Part shown: piece after piece, positions 26,376 to 35,424 of the stretch | How positions within the stretch are numbered: position 1 is the first letter of the stretch | Layout: the number at the start of each line of letters is the position of its first letter | The notes under the pieces: generated by a model | What the model was told of the DNA's origin: nothing | The model's database searches: none | What the model saw: only the letters and a program-made list of their open reading frames with translations | Made by a program: the position numbers and the translations under genes | DNA from: Caballeronia sordidicola | GTDB lineage: Bacteria > Pseudomonadota > Gammaproteobacteria > Burkholderiales > Burkholderiaceae | NCBI RefSeq assembly: GCF_002220365.1 | Contig: NZ_MTHB01000229.1 | Coordinates: forward strand, 1 to 64,000 | Length of the DNA: 64,000 nt | Direction: 5' to 3'

Positions 26376-27284
26376 TCATGCAGCGGTCGCGGTCAACTGC
26401 CGCAGTTGCTCCAGCAGCATGAGGGCAGGTCGCGGCAGAATGCCCTGGCGGCGTCGGAAGGCCGTTAGCGTGCGACGCGCGACGAGCCCTGGAATGGGCA
26501 GGGTATCGAACACGCCGGCCGCGCTTTCGGTGTCGTACATCGGTGCGGCCATCCAGCTCAAAAATCCCGCACGCGTGACAAGACTCTTCAGAACGGTGAT
26601 TGAGCGCGTCTCGACCGCAATCTCCGGCATAGGGAGTGCATGTTCGGCGAACACCCGTTGCATGTGCTCGAACGGGCCTGTGCCGCGCGGCGGGACGCAC
26701 CACTGCTGATCAAGCGTATCGGCCAGGCATAGCGCCGTTTTGGCACGCAGCGGATGATCGAGCGCAGCAACCACGTAGCTCGTATCCTCCCAGCAACAAT
26801 CGGATATGGCTGTAATCTCGTCCGTATCGGGCACTGCCATGCTGAGCGCGAGGTCGATCTCCTGCTTGAGCAAGCTGTCGGCGAGCCGGTCCCACACGCC
26901 CTCAATGATCTGCACGCGCAAGTTCGGCCAACGAGCGAGCACGCCGCTGACCGCCAAGGGCAGCACGAGGGTTGCAATGCTCGCCACTGCCCCTACCCGG
27001 ATCGTGCCTTTCGCGAGGCCGCGGATCGCGTCGATCTCCTCGCGTGCATTGTCGGCTTCATGCAGCAGCAGGGTTGCGTGCGGCAACAGGGCCTCGCCGA
27101 TCGCGGTCAGTTGCATTCCTTTTGAATGGCGTTCGAACAGAGGGGCGCCGAGTTCTTCCTCCAGTCGCTTGATCGTCCGGCTCAGAGCCGGCTGCGTCAC
27201 ATGGAGGACCTCTGCCGCGCGACCGAGGCTGCTGCTTTCGACAATTGTCGTGAACGCATGAAGTTGCTGAAGACTAAAGGTCAT
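26376..27284 (-). CDS. LysR-family transcriptional regulator
   Basis: 302 residues. The HTH reads FSLQQLHAFTTIVESSSLGR, AAEVLHVTQPALSRTIKRLE, and the effector domain begins near residue 90 (GTIRVGAVASIATLVLP). The LGRAAEVLHVTQPALSRTI pattern places it with regulators of the CbbR/GltC-like group in the broad sense. No divergent gene lies close by: the next plus-strand gene is a urea transporter about 750 bases away. Its target cannot be deduced; it may act on the VOC gene downstream or in trans. Confidence 0.88.
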   Translation of the reverse strand: MTFSLQQLHAFTTIVESSSLGRAAEVLHVTQPALSRTIKRLEEELGAPLFERHSKGMQLTAIGEALLPHATLLLHEADNAREEIDAIRGLAKGTIRVGAVASIATLVLPLAVSGVLARWPNLRVQIIEGVWDRLADSLLKQEIDLALSMAVPDTDEITAISDCCWEDTSYVVAALDHPLRAKTALCLADTLDQQWCVPPRGTGPFEHMQRVFAEHALPMPEIAVETRSITVLKSLVTRAGFLSWMAAPMYDTESAAGVFDTLPIPGLVARRTLTAFRRRQGILPRPALMLLEQLRQLTATAA

Positions 27285-28032
27285 GATTGCTCGGGAGCGG
27301 GTGGCGAAAAGGAAAGCAAATCAATGCGATGTCGCTTAACAATAAAGCTCAAACGGAAATGTGTGCCGGTGAGCGAGGTCTACCGGTGACACGGAGCGCG
27401 ATGCAATAGCCGGCATTCCGCCCGATCTCTCATTGTTAGCGAAAATCGACTGAAAACGCATCGATTTGACATTGTGCTAGATGTTCGTCGGAAAATCGAA
27501 AGGTACGTATCGTGATCTCTTGGGAAGATCGACGGTGCCAATTGAGCAGACATACGCTAAAGGTCGTGCGGATCTGTGGATATTGCGGCGACGACGATTG
27601 TCACGTTCATGACAACGTGAGGTGACCAGGCGCGGCAGCGTTGCGGTCGAATACGGTTCATCGACGCCGGCCGTATACCTGTGTGCGTTTGATCTGCAAG
27701 CACCGAGGAACTGTTTTGCCTACCCGTGACTAAGCGCTTGATCACCGCAACGAGCGTGACTTATCGCCGCGACCATATATCGTGCATGCCTTTCTCGCTA
27801 TGGATTGGAAATATTGACGATGATACGTTTCGAACCGTCACAGCAGCCTTGTTCGGACCGGCGCGCAAAAGTCGCGAAAGTCGCAAAAGTCGCGAAAGCC
27901 TCGGAAGCGGCGGTGTAAGCCGGCAAAAACCAACGCGAGCACCGAGACATGAGCCGGCCCATCCGCTTCTATCACCGCCAGCTGTCTGCGCTCACTATGC
28001 CAATTGCAATCAGAGTCGATACCGAAGCTACG
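27285..28032. other. Long intergenic region with a short tandem repeat
   Basis: No gene is supported. Around 27868-27896 three imperfect 9-nt copies of AGTCGCGAA/AGTCGCAAA stand in tandem. The sequence before about 27500 is AT-richer than the genes and may be promoter DNA of the LysR gene. The urea transporter frame is open from 27949, so part of 27949-28032 could be coding if an upstream start is used. Confidence 0.4.
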
Positions 28033-28959
28033 ATGCAGATCCGCAGCTTCGCGCGAAGCATGGGCCAAATCGTGCTGCAGAGAAACGCCGCGACCGGGTG
28101 GATCCTCGTCCTTGCTTTGTTGTGCTTCAACCCCCGTCTTGCATGCGCCTTGCTCATAGGGACGCTGACGGGCAATGTGCTCGCGCACATCTTCGATGAC
28201 CATGGTTCGCCGGCAACGCGCAATGACTTGCATGGCTTCAATGGCGGGCTCGCGGCACTTGCTGCGTTTACTTTCATCCATGACGACTCGCGTGCGACGG
28301 CTGTCGCAATCCTCGCAGCGGTGTTGGCCACCGGTTTGTCGGGCAGGCTCACGCGGGCGCTCAGCCGTTGGAATCTCGCGGCCTATTCGAGTCCCGCGGT
28401 GCTTGTGACATGGGCTTGGCTACCAATATTTGCCGACCAATCCTTCACAACTGCTGCAGCGAGAGGTAATGCCGCGGCAAGCGCGGATAGCGGTGTTGGT
28501 TTGCTTTTTAGCGTGGCTCCCGCATACCTTCGGCCCTGCCTCGAAGGGATTGTCGCGGGCCTGGCACCAATCACTTTTGCTGCGGGGCCTGCCGCGGGGG
28601 CTTTGATTCTCGTCGGCCTCCTGGTGGCCAAGCCATCGCGCGCTGCATGGGCCCTTGGTGGTAGCGCGCTCGGACTTGCTCTATGTACAGCTTTCGGCGC
28701 ATCCGCTAGCGTGCTGCAGAGCGGTGCATGCGGCTTTAATCCGGCACTAGCGGCGCTTGCGACTTGCCGGTTCGGTGTCAAAGCGGCGCTTTCAGCCATT
28801 GTTTTGACCTTGCTAATCGAGCTTGCTGCGTCCGCAGCCGGCATACCGGCGTTGACCGCGCCTTTCGTATTGGCTTCGTGGTTTGTGCAGTTGCTCGAGC
28901 AGCGCTTCAATGCGCGCGCCAACCACGGCGACGCTCATGTCGCTCACCCACAAAACTGA
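28033..28959 (+). CDS. Urea transporter (UT family)
   Basis: About 308 residues with 9-10 hydrophobic helices. The two UT signature halves are visible: LHGFNGGLAALAAF early and SGACGFNPALAALATCRF late, the pseudo-repeat that lines the urea channel. Bacterial UT proteins move urea passively across the inner membrane. The start at 28033 places the first helix at the usual distance; ATG codons at 27949 and 27997 are in frame but lack binding sites. No urease genes lie in this window, so it depends on urease elsewhere. It is convergent with the flavin reductase gene. Confidence 0.82.
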   Translation: MQIRSFARSMGQIVLQRNAATGWILVLALLCFNPRLACALLIGTLTGNVLAHIFDDHGSPATRNDLHGFNGGLAALAAFTFIHDDSRATAVAILAAVLATGLSGRLTRALSRWNLAAYSSPAVLVTWAWLPIFADQSFTTAAARGNAAASADSGVGLLFSVAPAYLRPCLEGIVAGLAPITFAAGPAAGALILVGLLVAKPSRAAWALGGSALGLALCTAFGASASVLQSGACGFNPALAALATCRFGVKAALSAIVLTLLIELAASAAGIPALTAPFVLASWFVQLLEQRFNARANHGDAHVAHPQN

Positions 28960-28997
28960 TCGCCGCATCAGAGCTGCTTTTTGGGCAACGAATTCCG

Positions 28998-29019
28998 AAC
29001 GTCGCGCGGACGCGACGTT
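28998..29019. terminator. Hairpin between convergent genes
   Basis: Perfect 9-bp stem AACGTCGCG-CGGA-CGCGACGTT between the urea transporter (plus) and the reductase (minus). It is GC-rich, but without a clear T-run; a bidirectional terminator is likely given the convergent arrangement. Confidence 0.5.
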
Positions 29020-29036
29020 GCCGGGGCCGGGGCCGG

Positions 29037-29714
29037 CTAGAAATACTCTAAATGGATGTTGCCAGGGTATATCCATTGTCGCGCGTGGGCGACGACAACA
29101 TCCATAAAGGCCGTCGGCCCGCAACAGTAGGCGTGGGTATTCGATGGAACCGCTTCGACGGCATAGCCGACCGCACGTTCGGTTGCCTCAGGCGTGAGCC
29201 CATAGTGATAGTGGACGTTTCCGCTGTGTTCCATGTTGCTCAAGCGATCCTGAAACGCAGCAAACTCCGTCGATCGCGCGAAATAATGCAAATCAAAAGG
29301 GCGCTGATTGAATGCCAGCTCTTGAGCCATCGCGAGCAACGGCGTGATTCCAATACCGGCCGCGAACAGGAGCGCCTTCTGCGAAGAGTCGGACAATTGA
29401 AAATTGTTGCGAGGCTGCCCTATGAAAAGTTTGTCTCCTTCAAGAACGTCTCGATGAATACTGGCTGACCCTCCGCGAGATCGGCTATCTTCCTTGATGC
29501 CCAATACGTAGGCATCCCTGTCTGTTGGACCGTTGCAAAGCGAATACTGACGAACGACGCTTTGAGCATATTTGGGCTGAGGGATGTGCACGTCAATGTA
29601 AGCGCCTGCCGTGAATGCGGGGAGCTTGGCTCGAGTCTCAGCGACTAATTCCAGGCCGACAACGTCTGGTGCTACAGCCCATTTCCTCCGAACAACCACA
29701 CAAAGCGTATCCAT
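29037..29714 (-). CDS. FMN/NAD(P)H oxidoreductase, phthalate-dioxygenase-reductase type, lacking ferredoxin domain
   Basis: 225 residues. A flavin domain (VVRQYSLCNGP, the R-x-Y-S flavin motif) and an NAD-binding domain (LLFAAGIGITPLLAMAQEL, then YCCGPTAFMD) are as in VanB and phthalate dioxygenase reductases. Those proteins are about 315-320 residues, with a C-terminal 2Fe-2S domain of about 90. Here a TAG follows immediately after IHLEYF, where the ferredoxin domain should start. It is either a truncated remnant or a stand-alone flavin reductase. No oxygenase gene is adjacent. Lower GC than its neighbours hints at acquisition. Confidence 0.75.
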   Translation of the reverse strand: MDTLCVVVRRKWAVAPDVVGLELVAETRAKLPAFTAGAYIDVHIPQPKYAQSVVRQYSLCNGPTDRDAYVLGIKEDSRSRGGSASIHRDVLEGDKLFIGQPRNNFQLSDSSQKALLFAAGIGITPLLAMAQELAFNQRPFDLHYFARSTEFAAFQDRLSNMEHSGNVHYHYGLTPEATERAVGYAVEAVPSNTHAYCCGPTAFMDVVVAHARQWIYPGNIHLEYF

Positions 29715-29900
29715 TTCGTCATCCTAATCGGTAAATACTAAAATAACCGTTAACGATCGCGGTGTCCGTCAAAATGTAGCGGTTTGTGATGATCAGGGAT
29801 ACGTACTCGCGACGAATTGCAGGTATACCGAAATGCCGTCTTGACCTTGGCGGAGGTGCCCGACTAGGATATTGTTCGGCGAACCTGTCCTTCAACCGGT

Positions 29901-31232
29901 CTACTGGGCGGCGAGCTTTGCGCTTTGTCGCCTCATACCCTCGAAGATCTTGTCTGACACGTCCTTCGGAAACGCGGCCGGCAACAGCGCCTCAACCTCC
30001 GCGACGATACCCTCGGTCATGCCGATCAAGGTAGTGATCATTTCCTCGACGTCAGCTGGGGCAAGCGTCACTTGTTGTCCCTGCGCAATCCAGTGGCGAC
30101 GCCGGATATCATTGATCAGGTAGTGCGTGTTCTTACCGCGCACCGCCATTGCTAATCTCACCCGACGCGCAGAAAACAGGTTTTTCCCGTTTCCAATGAT
30201 CGGGTGCGCCGAGAGAACATCATAGATCGGAGTGGCCTCGTAGCGGTTGGACTTCAGGTGTGCGATGCTGAAATTCTTTGCATGCCCATCAGTGGCCGCG
30301 AGCAACCAGAAGACGATCTGCGTCATAAAGAAATTGCGCTGATCGATAGTGGACCGTTCTGAACCGGCGAGCACGTCCATGACTTCCTGGATTCCCGGTC
30401 CACCATCTGACTCATATTTGGCCGAAGCGGGCGTCCCGGTTGCCTGGCACATATCCTCCTGAGGAAGCCGGAGGATCCACGAACCGTTGCTCGCGTACCT
30501 GCGATCGAATCGCTCAACGACGAGTACTTTCTGTTCCTCGAAAGTTGCAATAGTGCAGCCTGCGATGGGCAAACCATACGCTGCGACGATTTGCGAGCAC
30601 AGCCATTCGTTCTCTACCGACGTGCGCATGTCGGCGCGCATGTTTCCGACCAGCCCGAGAGGTAGCTTCATGATATGCGTGGTCGGAGTGCTGCCTTCAG
30701 GGATGACCCACTGGTCGTCGTGCCACAGAAGCGCGGTCTTCTCCTGCGCGCCGGCGATGGACAGACGTAGGTCGTCGAAGGGCTCATGCTGGCCCAACAC
30801 AGGCGGGGCCGTTATTTCCCGCAATAGCTGCGCGATTTCGGCCTCGTCGAGGGGACGGCCGTTGATCTGCTCGAGATCTACCGGAATTTCGTCCGGCGGC
30901 AGCATCTGGATGGCGCCTACGCAGTCTCGCCCCAGCTTGGTCAGCAACTCGAAAGGCGACGTGCCGCCGGTTTTGTAGCGGCCCGCGATACGTTCGCGGA
31001 TAGTCTTGCTGTCTGGCAACAGGTTATCGAAATAGTCCGAGACTACTTTACCCCGATAGGGCTGGTTGCCGGCCGTAAAAGGCAGCGAGAGCGAAAGGGG
31101 ACGTCCCTGTTCGTCGGCTAGCCATTCTTCGAAGTAGGTGAGCTTCTCTCCATCCCGGGTGGTCTCCCAAGTACCGACTGGCAACCCATTCATCCAGAGG
31201 TTCAGACTTTTTGCATGTGCGCGGCGGCCCAT
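29901..31232 (-). CDS. hipA: HipA-family Ser/Thr kinase toxin
   Basis: 443 residues, close to Escherichia coli HipA (440). Kinase features: the P-loop LSIAGAQEKTALL with autophosphorylation Ser158, ATP-binding Lys189 in THIMKLP, the catalytic loop ATDGHAKNFSI with Asp315, and the metal-binding Asp338 in PIYDVLSAHP. All residues known to be needed are present, so it should be active. HipA phosphorylates glutamyl-tRNA synthetase and induces dormancy. The ATG at 31232 starts two bases after the hipB stop, so the pair is one operon. Confidence 0.95.
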   Translation of the reverse strand: MGRRAHAKSLNLWMNGLPVGTWETTRDGEKLTYFEEWLADEQGRPLSLSLPFTAGNQPYRGKVVSDYFDNLLPDSKTIRERIAGRYKTGGTSPFELLTKLGRDCVGAIQMLPPDEIPVDLEQINGRPLDEAEIAQLLREITAPPVLGQHEPFDDLRLSIAGAQEKTALLWHDDQWVIPEGSTPTTHIMKLPLGLVGNMRADMRTSVENEWLCSQIVAAYGLPIAGCTIATFEEQKVLVVERFDRRYASNGSWILRLPQEDMCQATGTPASAKYESDGGPGIQEVMDVLAGSERSTIDQRNFFMTQIVFWLLAATDGHAKNFSIAHLKSNRYEATPIYDVLSAHPIIGNGKNLFSARRVRLAMAVRGKNTHYLINDIRRRHWIAQGQQVTLAPADVEEMITTLIGMTEGIVAEVEALLPAAFPKDVSDKIFEGMRRQSAKLAAQ

Positions 31233-31234
31233 TG

Positions 31235-31708
31235 TTACCAGTCCTCCCGCTTCTTGACGGCAGCACCCATTGGCGCCACTCGCTTCCGTGTGACCGGCTT
31301 CGGCGCTCCTTGCGCGCTCCCGCTTGCCGGTTTGACGACGGCGGCCTTCCGAGTGACCGCCGTCTTCGATGCCGCGGTAGTCGCGCGCTTTTTTGTCGGG
31401 CTCTGCTTCGCCGGGACCGGCGACTCCACGGTTCGCACGGTTCGCACGGTTCGTATACGTCCGGGTATGCGGACCTTGAGATTGGCCGAGCTCGACGTCT
31501 GGGTCAGGACGATATCGACCTTGAGCACCTTCAAAACGTGGAATAGCCGATCCATGCTCGCGGATTCGGGCTTTGCCTCGAGTTGGGCGTAGGTCTGCTG
31601 GGTGACCCCCAAATGGCTCGCGATCTGGGCTTGCGTGAGCCCGGCGGCCTTGCGGAAACCGACAAGGAGCGGTCGCAGTTGAAGGGTGGTTTTGACGGGA
31701 TAGTCCAC
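31235..31708 (-). CDS. hipB: HipB-type XRE antitoxin with long basic tail
   Basis: 157 residues. The Cro/CI HTH is at about 10-70: LLVGFRKAAGLTQAQIASHL, GVTQQTYAQLEAKPES, then MDRLFHVLKVLKVDIVL. Classical HipB is about 90 residues; here an extra tail of about 80 residues is rich in Lys, Arg, Thr, Ala and Pro and looks disordered. The tail contains RTVRTVRTV, encoded by a tandem 9-nt repeat near 31438-31464. HipB neutralises HipA and represses the operon by binding the operators upstream at 31757 and 31811. Confidence 0.9.
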   Translation of the reverse strand: MDYPVKTTLQLRPLLVGFRKAAGLTQAQIASHLGVTQQTYAQLEAKPESASMDRLFHVLKVLKVDIVLTQTSSSANLKVRIPGRIRTVRTVRTVESPVPAKQSPTKKRATTAASKTAVTRKAAVVKPASGSAQGAPKPVTRKRVAPMGAAVKKREDW

Positions 31709-31742
31709 GGGTGAGCTCCGGTGAGCTGGACAGGATGTAGGT

Positions 31743-31827
31743 TGTAAATGACAAAAACAGTATATATGCTGTATTAAGCAAATACAATTAAATCACTGTA
31801 AATGACGAATACAGTAAATAACCTGTT
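31743..31827 (-). promoter_or_regulatory. hipBA promoter with two ACAG-N8-CTGT operators
   Basis: In the AT-rich region before hipB two 16-bp sites of the form ACAG-N8-CTGT are seen: ACAGTATATATGCTGT (31757-31772) and ACAGTAAATAACCTGT (31811-31826). They are 54 bases apart, about five helical turns. Each is preceded by TGTAAATGAC, so the whole unit is a direct repeat of about 30 bases. The layout fits cooperative HipB binding as known for hipBA of Escherichia coli, though the operator sequence differs. Confidence 0.7.
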
Positions 31828-32056
31828 ATCCCGGCTTGCTCGAAGTCTGGGTCTACCCCATAGCATCGCGCTGCTTGCGTCGCCCATGTCGGTTCGCTGC
31901 CCCGTTGGCTTTGGGGCGCCATGGGAATGATGTTTCAAAGTCATGCGCAAAAGTAATGCCTTTATCTTAAAAAGGCAATATTCATGATGTGCGCTGGCTT
32001 GGATAATCATGTAACCGATAAAGCGCTCACTCGCTGGGTTTTCAGGAGGCAATTGC

Positions 32057-33676
32057 ATGACAGGCAGCACCCCGCAGCAGGCTATTTCAGGTCGCGATCA
32101 ACCCGCGCGCATCACGGTCCGCGACGCTGTGATCGATTTCATGCGACGCGTGGGTATGACGTCGGTATTCGCAAATCCGGGGTCAACCGAGTTGCCGATG
32201 TTCCGCGATTTCCCCGCCGATTTCCGCTACATTCTCGGGCTTCAGGAAGCCGTCGTGGTCGGAATGGCCGACGGTTATGCGCAGGCAACGGGTAACGCCT
32301 CGCTGGTGAACCTGCACTCGGCAGCGGGTGTCGGCAACGCGATGGGCAACATTTTCACCGCATTTCGTAACCGCACGCCGATTGTCGTGACCGCTGGACA
32401 ACAAGCCCGTTCGATCCTTCCATTCGACCCGTTCCTCGCGTCGACGCACGCCACCGAGTTGCCCAAGCCTTACGTGAAATGGAGCATTGAACCAGCGCGC
32501 GCGGCAGATGTACCGCTGGCAATTGCGCGCGCCTATCACATAGCCATGCAGGAGCCGCGCGGGCCCGTGTTCGTCTCCATTCCTGCTGACGATTGGGATC
32601 AGCCGGCGGACTATGTGCCGGTGAGCGACGTCAGCACGGTGACGCGGCCCGATCCGGTCATGCTGGCGCGCATGGGTGACGCGCTCGATCTATGCGCGCG
32701 GCCTGCGTTTGTCGTTGGTGGCGGCGTGGACCGCGCGGGCGCTGTCGACGAAGTGGTGCGCTTGGCAGAACGTCATCAGGCACGCGTTTTCGTCGCGCCC
32801 ATGTCGGGACGCTGCAGCTTTCCGGAGGATCACCGGCTGTTCGCCGGTTTCCTTCCCGCCATGCGCGAGAAGATCGTCGAGATACTGGGCGGCCATGATC
32901 TCATCTTTGTGCTCGGTGCTCCCGCTTTCACTTACCACGTGGAAGGTAGCGGTCCGCACGTTCCCCCGGGCGCGCGGTTATTCCAGCTTATCGATGACCC
33001 CGCCGTGGCCGCCTGGACCCCAACCGGCACGGCAACGGTCGGGAACATCGGGCTGGGCGTCGCGGACTTGCTGGCGCGCTCCGCGCCCACGACGCGTCCA
33101 CTGCCGGCCGCTCGCCACGCGCCTCCGCGCGCCGAGGCTTCATCGCTGATGTCGGTGGCGTTCGTGCTGCAAACGCTTGCCGAAATACGCAACCCGGCTG
33201 ACGTGGTGGTTGAAGAAGCGCCGAGCGCCCGGCCGGTCATGCAGGAATACTTGCCGTTCACCCGTAGCGGTACGTTCCTGACCATGGAGAGCGGCGGCCT
33301 TGGATACGGCATGCCCGCAGCAGTGGGCGTCGCGCTCGCCAAGCCGGGCACCCGGGTAATCGCGCTAATTGGCGATGGTTCCAGCATGTACTCGATTCAG
33401 GCTATATGGAGCGCTGTACAGCTCAATCTGCCTATTACATTCGCCATCCTTAACAACTCCCGATATGCGGCATTGCAGGACTTCGCGCCGGTGTTTGGTT
33501 TCGGACCGGCCGATCCCGTGCAGGGAACCGACCTTCCGGGTCTGGATTTCGTGACGCTTGCTGCCGGCATGGGTTGTCGTGGCGTTGCGGTCAGGGAGGC
33601 CGCCCGCTTGAAAGACGTACTGAACGAAGCTTTCCACACCGCCGGGCCGATGCTGGTAGAAACCATCGTGGCTTAG
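32057..33676 (+). CDS. mdlC: Benzoylformate decarboxylase (ThDP-dependent)
   Basis: 539 residues. Converts benzoylformate to benzaldehyde and CO2. Active-site residues known from the Pseudomonas putida enzyme are present: Ser43 in NPGSTELP, Glu64 in LQEAVVVG, His87 in NLHSAAG and His294 in FTYHVEG. The ThDP/Mg motif begins GDGSSMYS (439-446) and ends in LNNSRYAALQ. The N-terminus is 17 residues longer than the Pseudomonas form. AGGAGG lies upstream of the ATG. It is the first of a plus-strand run with aldehyde dehydrogenase, transporter and porin. Another decarboxylase of the family with a related 2-oxoacid remains possible. Confidence 0.88.
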   Translation: MTGSTPQQAISGRDQPARITVRDAVIDFMRRVGMTSVFANPGSTELPMFRDFPADFRYILGLQEAVVVGMADGYAQATGNASLVNLHSAAGVGNAMGNIFTAFRNRTPIVVTAGQQARSILPFDPFLASTHATELPKPYVKWSIEPARAADVPLAIARAYHIAMQEPRGPVFVSIPADDWDQPADYVPVSDVSTVTRPDPVMLARMGDALDLCARPAFVVGGGVDRAGAVDEVVRLAERHQARVFVAPMSGRCSFPEDHRLFAGFLPAMREKIVEILGGHDLIFVLGAPAFTYHVEGSGPHVPPGARLFQLIDDPAVAAWTPTGTATVGNIGLGVADLLARSAPTTRPLPAARHAPPRAEASSLMSVAFVLQTLAEIRNPADVVVEEAPSARPVMQEYLPFTRSGTFLTMESGGLGYGMPAAVGVALAKPGTRVIALIGDGSSMYSIQAIWSAVQLNLPITFAILNNSRYAALQDFAPVFGFGPADPVQGTDLPGLDFVTLAAGMGCRGVAVREAARLKDVLNEAFHTAGPMLVETIVA

Positions 33677-33726
33677 CGCGTGGCGCATTGAGCATCGCTC
33701 ACATAAAAATCATCAGGAGACAGACG

Positions 33727-35178
33727 ATGAAAACCATTGCCATGTTGATCAACGGCGAGGCAGTACAAGCGGCCAGCGGCGCGACCTTCGAGCGCAGGAA
33801 TCCATTGGACGGCGAGGTCGCCACGCGTGCACCGGCCGCATCGGTGGCTGACGCGATCGCCGCAGTGGATGCCGCAGCCAGCGCGTTTCCCGCGTGGTCT
33901 GCTACGGGGCCGGGCGAGCGACGCTCACTGTTGATGCGTGCCGCGCAAGTCCTCGAAGACAAGCACGCCACCTTTGTATCCGCCATGGCGGCGGAGACCG
34001 GGGCGTCGGCGATCTGGGCCGGTTTCAACGTGCATCTGGCGGCCTCCGGACTCATGGAGGCAGCGGCGCTCACCACGCAGATCGCTGGCGAAGTGATTCC
34101 ATCCGATGTACCCGGCAGCCTGGCAATGGGCATACGGCAACCGGCGGGTGTCGTGCTCGGGATCGCGCCGTGGAACGCGCCGGTGATCCTTGCGGTTCGT
34201 GCTATCGCACTGCCGCTCGCGTGCGGCAACACGGTCGTCCTGAAAGGCTCTGAGATATGTCCGGCAACGCACGGCCTGATCATTGACGCCTTGCAGGAGG
34301 CAGGGTTACCCCCAGGCGTAGTGAACTTCGTGACGAATGCACCAGCGGATGCGGGCCCGATTGTCGAAGCGATGATTGCTCATCCCAAGGTGCGGCGCGT
34401 CAACTTCACGGGTTCGACCCGGGTCGGCAAGGTCATTGCTGCAAGCTGTGCGAAGTACCTCAAGCCAGCGGTCCTGGAGCTTGGCGGCAAGGCGCCGCTG
34501 CTCGTTCTGGACGATGCAGATCTTGACGCCGCAGTCGATGCAGCAGTGTTCGGTGCGTTCGCCAACTCGGGGCAAATTTGCATGTCGACGGAGCGCATCG
34601 TGGTGGATCGCAAGGTAGCCGACGCGTTCGTCACGCGGTTCGCCGCCCGGGCGGTCGAACTGCCGCTGGGCGATCCGCGCAACGGACCGGTCGTGCTCGG
34701 CTCGGTTGTCGACATGAGTACCGTCGCGCGATGCAATGCGTTGATCGACGATGCACTCGCGAAAGGCGCAACGCTCGCGTGCGGCGGCAAGGCCGACAGC
34801 ACGCTGATGCCGGCCACGTTGTTGGACAACGTCAGCGCGGACATGCGTATTTACCACGACGAATCGTTTGGACCGGTCAAAGGAATCGTGCGCGTGGACG
34901 GCGACGAAGAGGCCATTGCCTGCGCCAACGACAACGAATTTGGTTTGTCTTCAGCGGTGTTCAGCCGGGACATCGCGCGCGCAATGAATGTTGCCAGGCG
35001 CATTGAATCGGGCATCTGCCACATCAACGGCCCGACGGTACACGACGAGGCGCAGATGCCTTTTGGTGGTGTCAAGGGCAGCGGATTCGGTCACTTTGGC
35101 GGCAGGGCAGGCATCGCGGAATTTACGGATTTGCGCTGGATCACCGTGCAGACTACGCCTCGTCATTATCCGTTCTGA
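33727..35178 (+). CDS. Aldehyde dehydrogenase (benzaldehyde/salicylaldehyde type)
   Basis: 483 residues, NAD(P)-dependent aldehyde dehydrogenase. Motifs are APWNAPVILAVRAIALPLACGN, the nucleotide loop FTGSTRVG, catalytic Glu in LELGGKAPL and catalytic Cys in NSGQICMS, followed by ESFGPVKGI. The form resembles aromatic aldehyde dehydrogenases (salicylaldehyde, vanillin, benzaldehyde). It would oxidise the benzaldehyde made by the upstream decarboxylase to benzoate. AGGAGACAG stands before the ATG at 33727, 50 bases after the decarboxylase stop; no upstream in-frame start has such a site. Confidence 0.92.
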   Translation: MKTIAMLINGEAVQAASGATFERRNPLDGEVATRAPAASVADAIAAVDAAASAFPAWSATGPGERRSLLMRAAQVLEDKHATFVSAMAAETGASAIWAGFNVHLAASGLMEAAALTTQIAGEVIPSDVPGSLAMGIRQPAGVVLGIAPWNAPVILAVRAIALPLACGNTVVLKGSEICPATHGLIIDALQEAGLPPGVVNFVTNAPADAGPIVEAMIAHPKVRRVNFTGSTRVGKVIAASCAKYLKPAVLELGGKAPLLVLDDADLDAAVDAAVFGAFANSGQICMSTERIVVDRKVADAFVTRFAARAVELPLGDPRNGPVVLGSVVDMSTVARCNALIDDALAKGATLACGGKADSTLMPATLLDNVSADMRIYHDESFGPVKGIVRVDGDEEAIACANDNEFGLSSAVFSRDIARAMNVARRIESGICHINGPTVHDEAQMPFGGVKGSGFGHFGGRAGIAEFTDLRWITVQTTPRHYPF

Positions 35179-35424
35179 TGGAGAGACGCCTAGCGCGCCG
35201 GTGCGTCGACCGGAACAGTCAAGAGTATTAAGCTTTCCTCACAAAAACTCTTGCACAGAAAGCGGTTGCGGATGCCGTGAAAGCAGCAGGTCGAGAAGGT
35301 CATGCAGAAAGGTCATGACTTTTACGCCAATTGGCAATATTAAAAGGGCGAAGCTCGCTCACATAATTCGCTCAAGAAAATAAAGATGTGTGGGTAGTAC
35401 CCGCGCAAAACAGGAGACAGTCCC

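Noticed and set aside
27868-27896. Tandem 9-mers considered as a CRISPR or iteron array
   Set aside because: Only three imperfect copies with no spacers and no cas or replication genes nearby.
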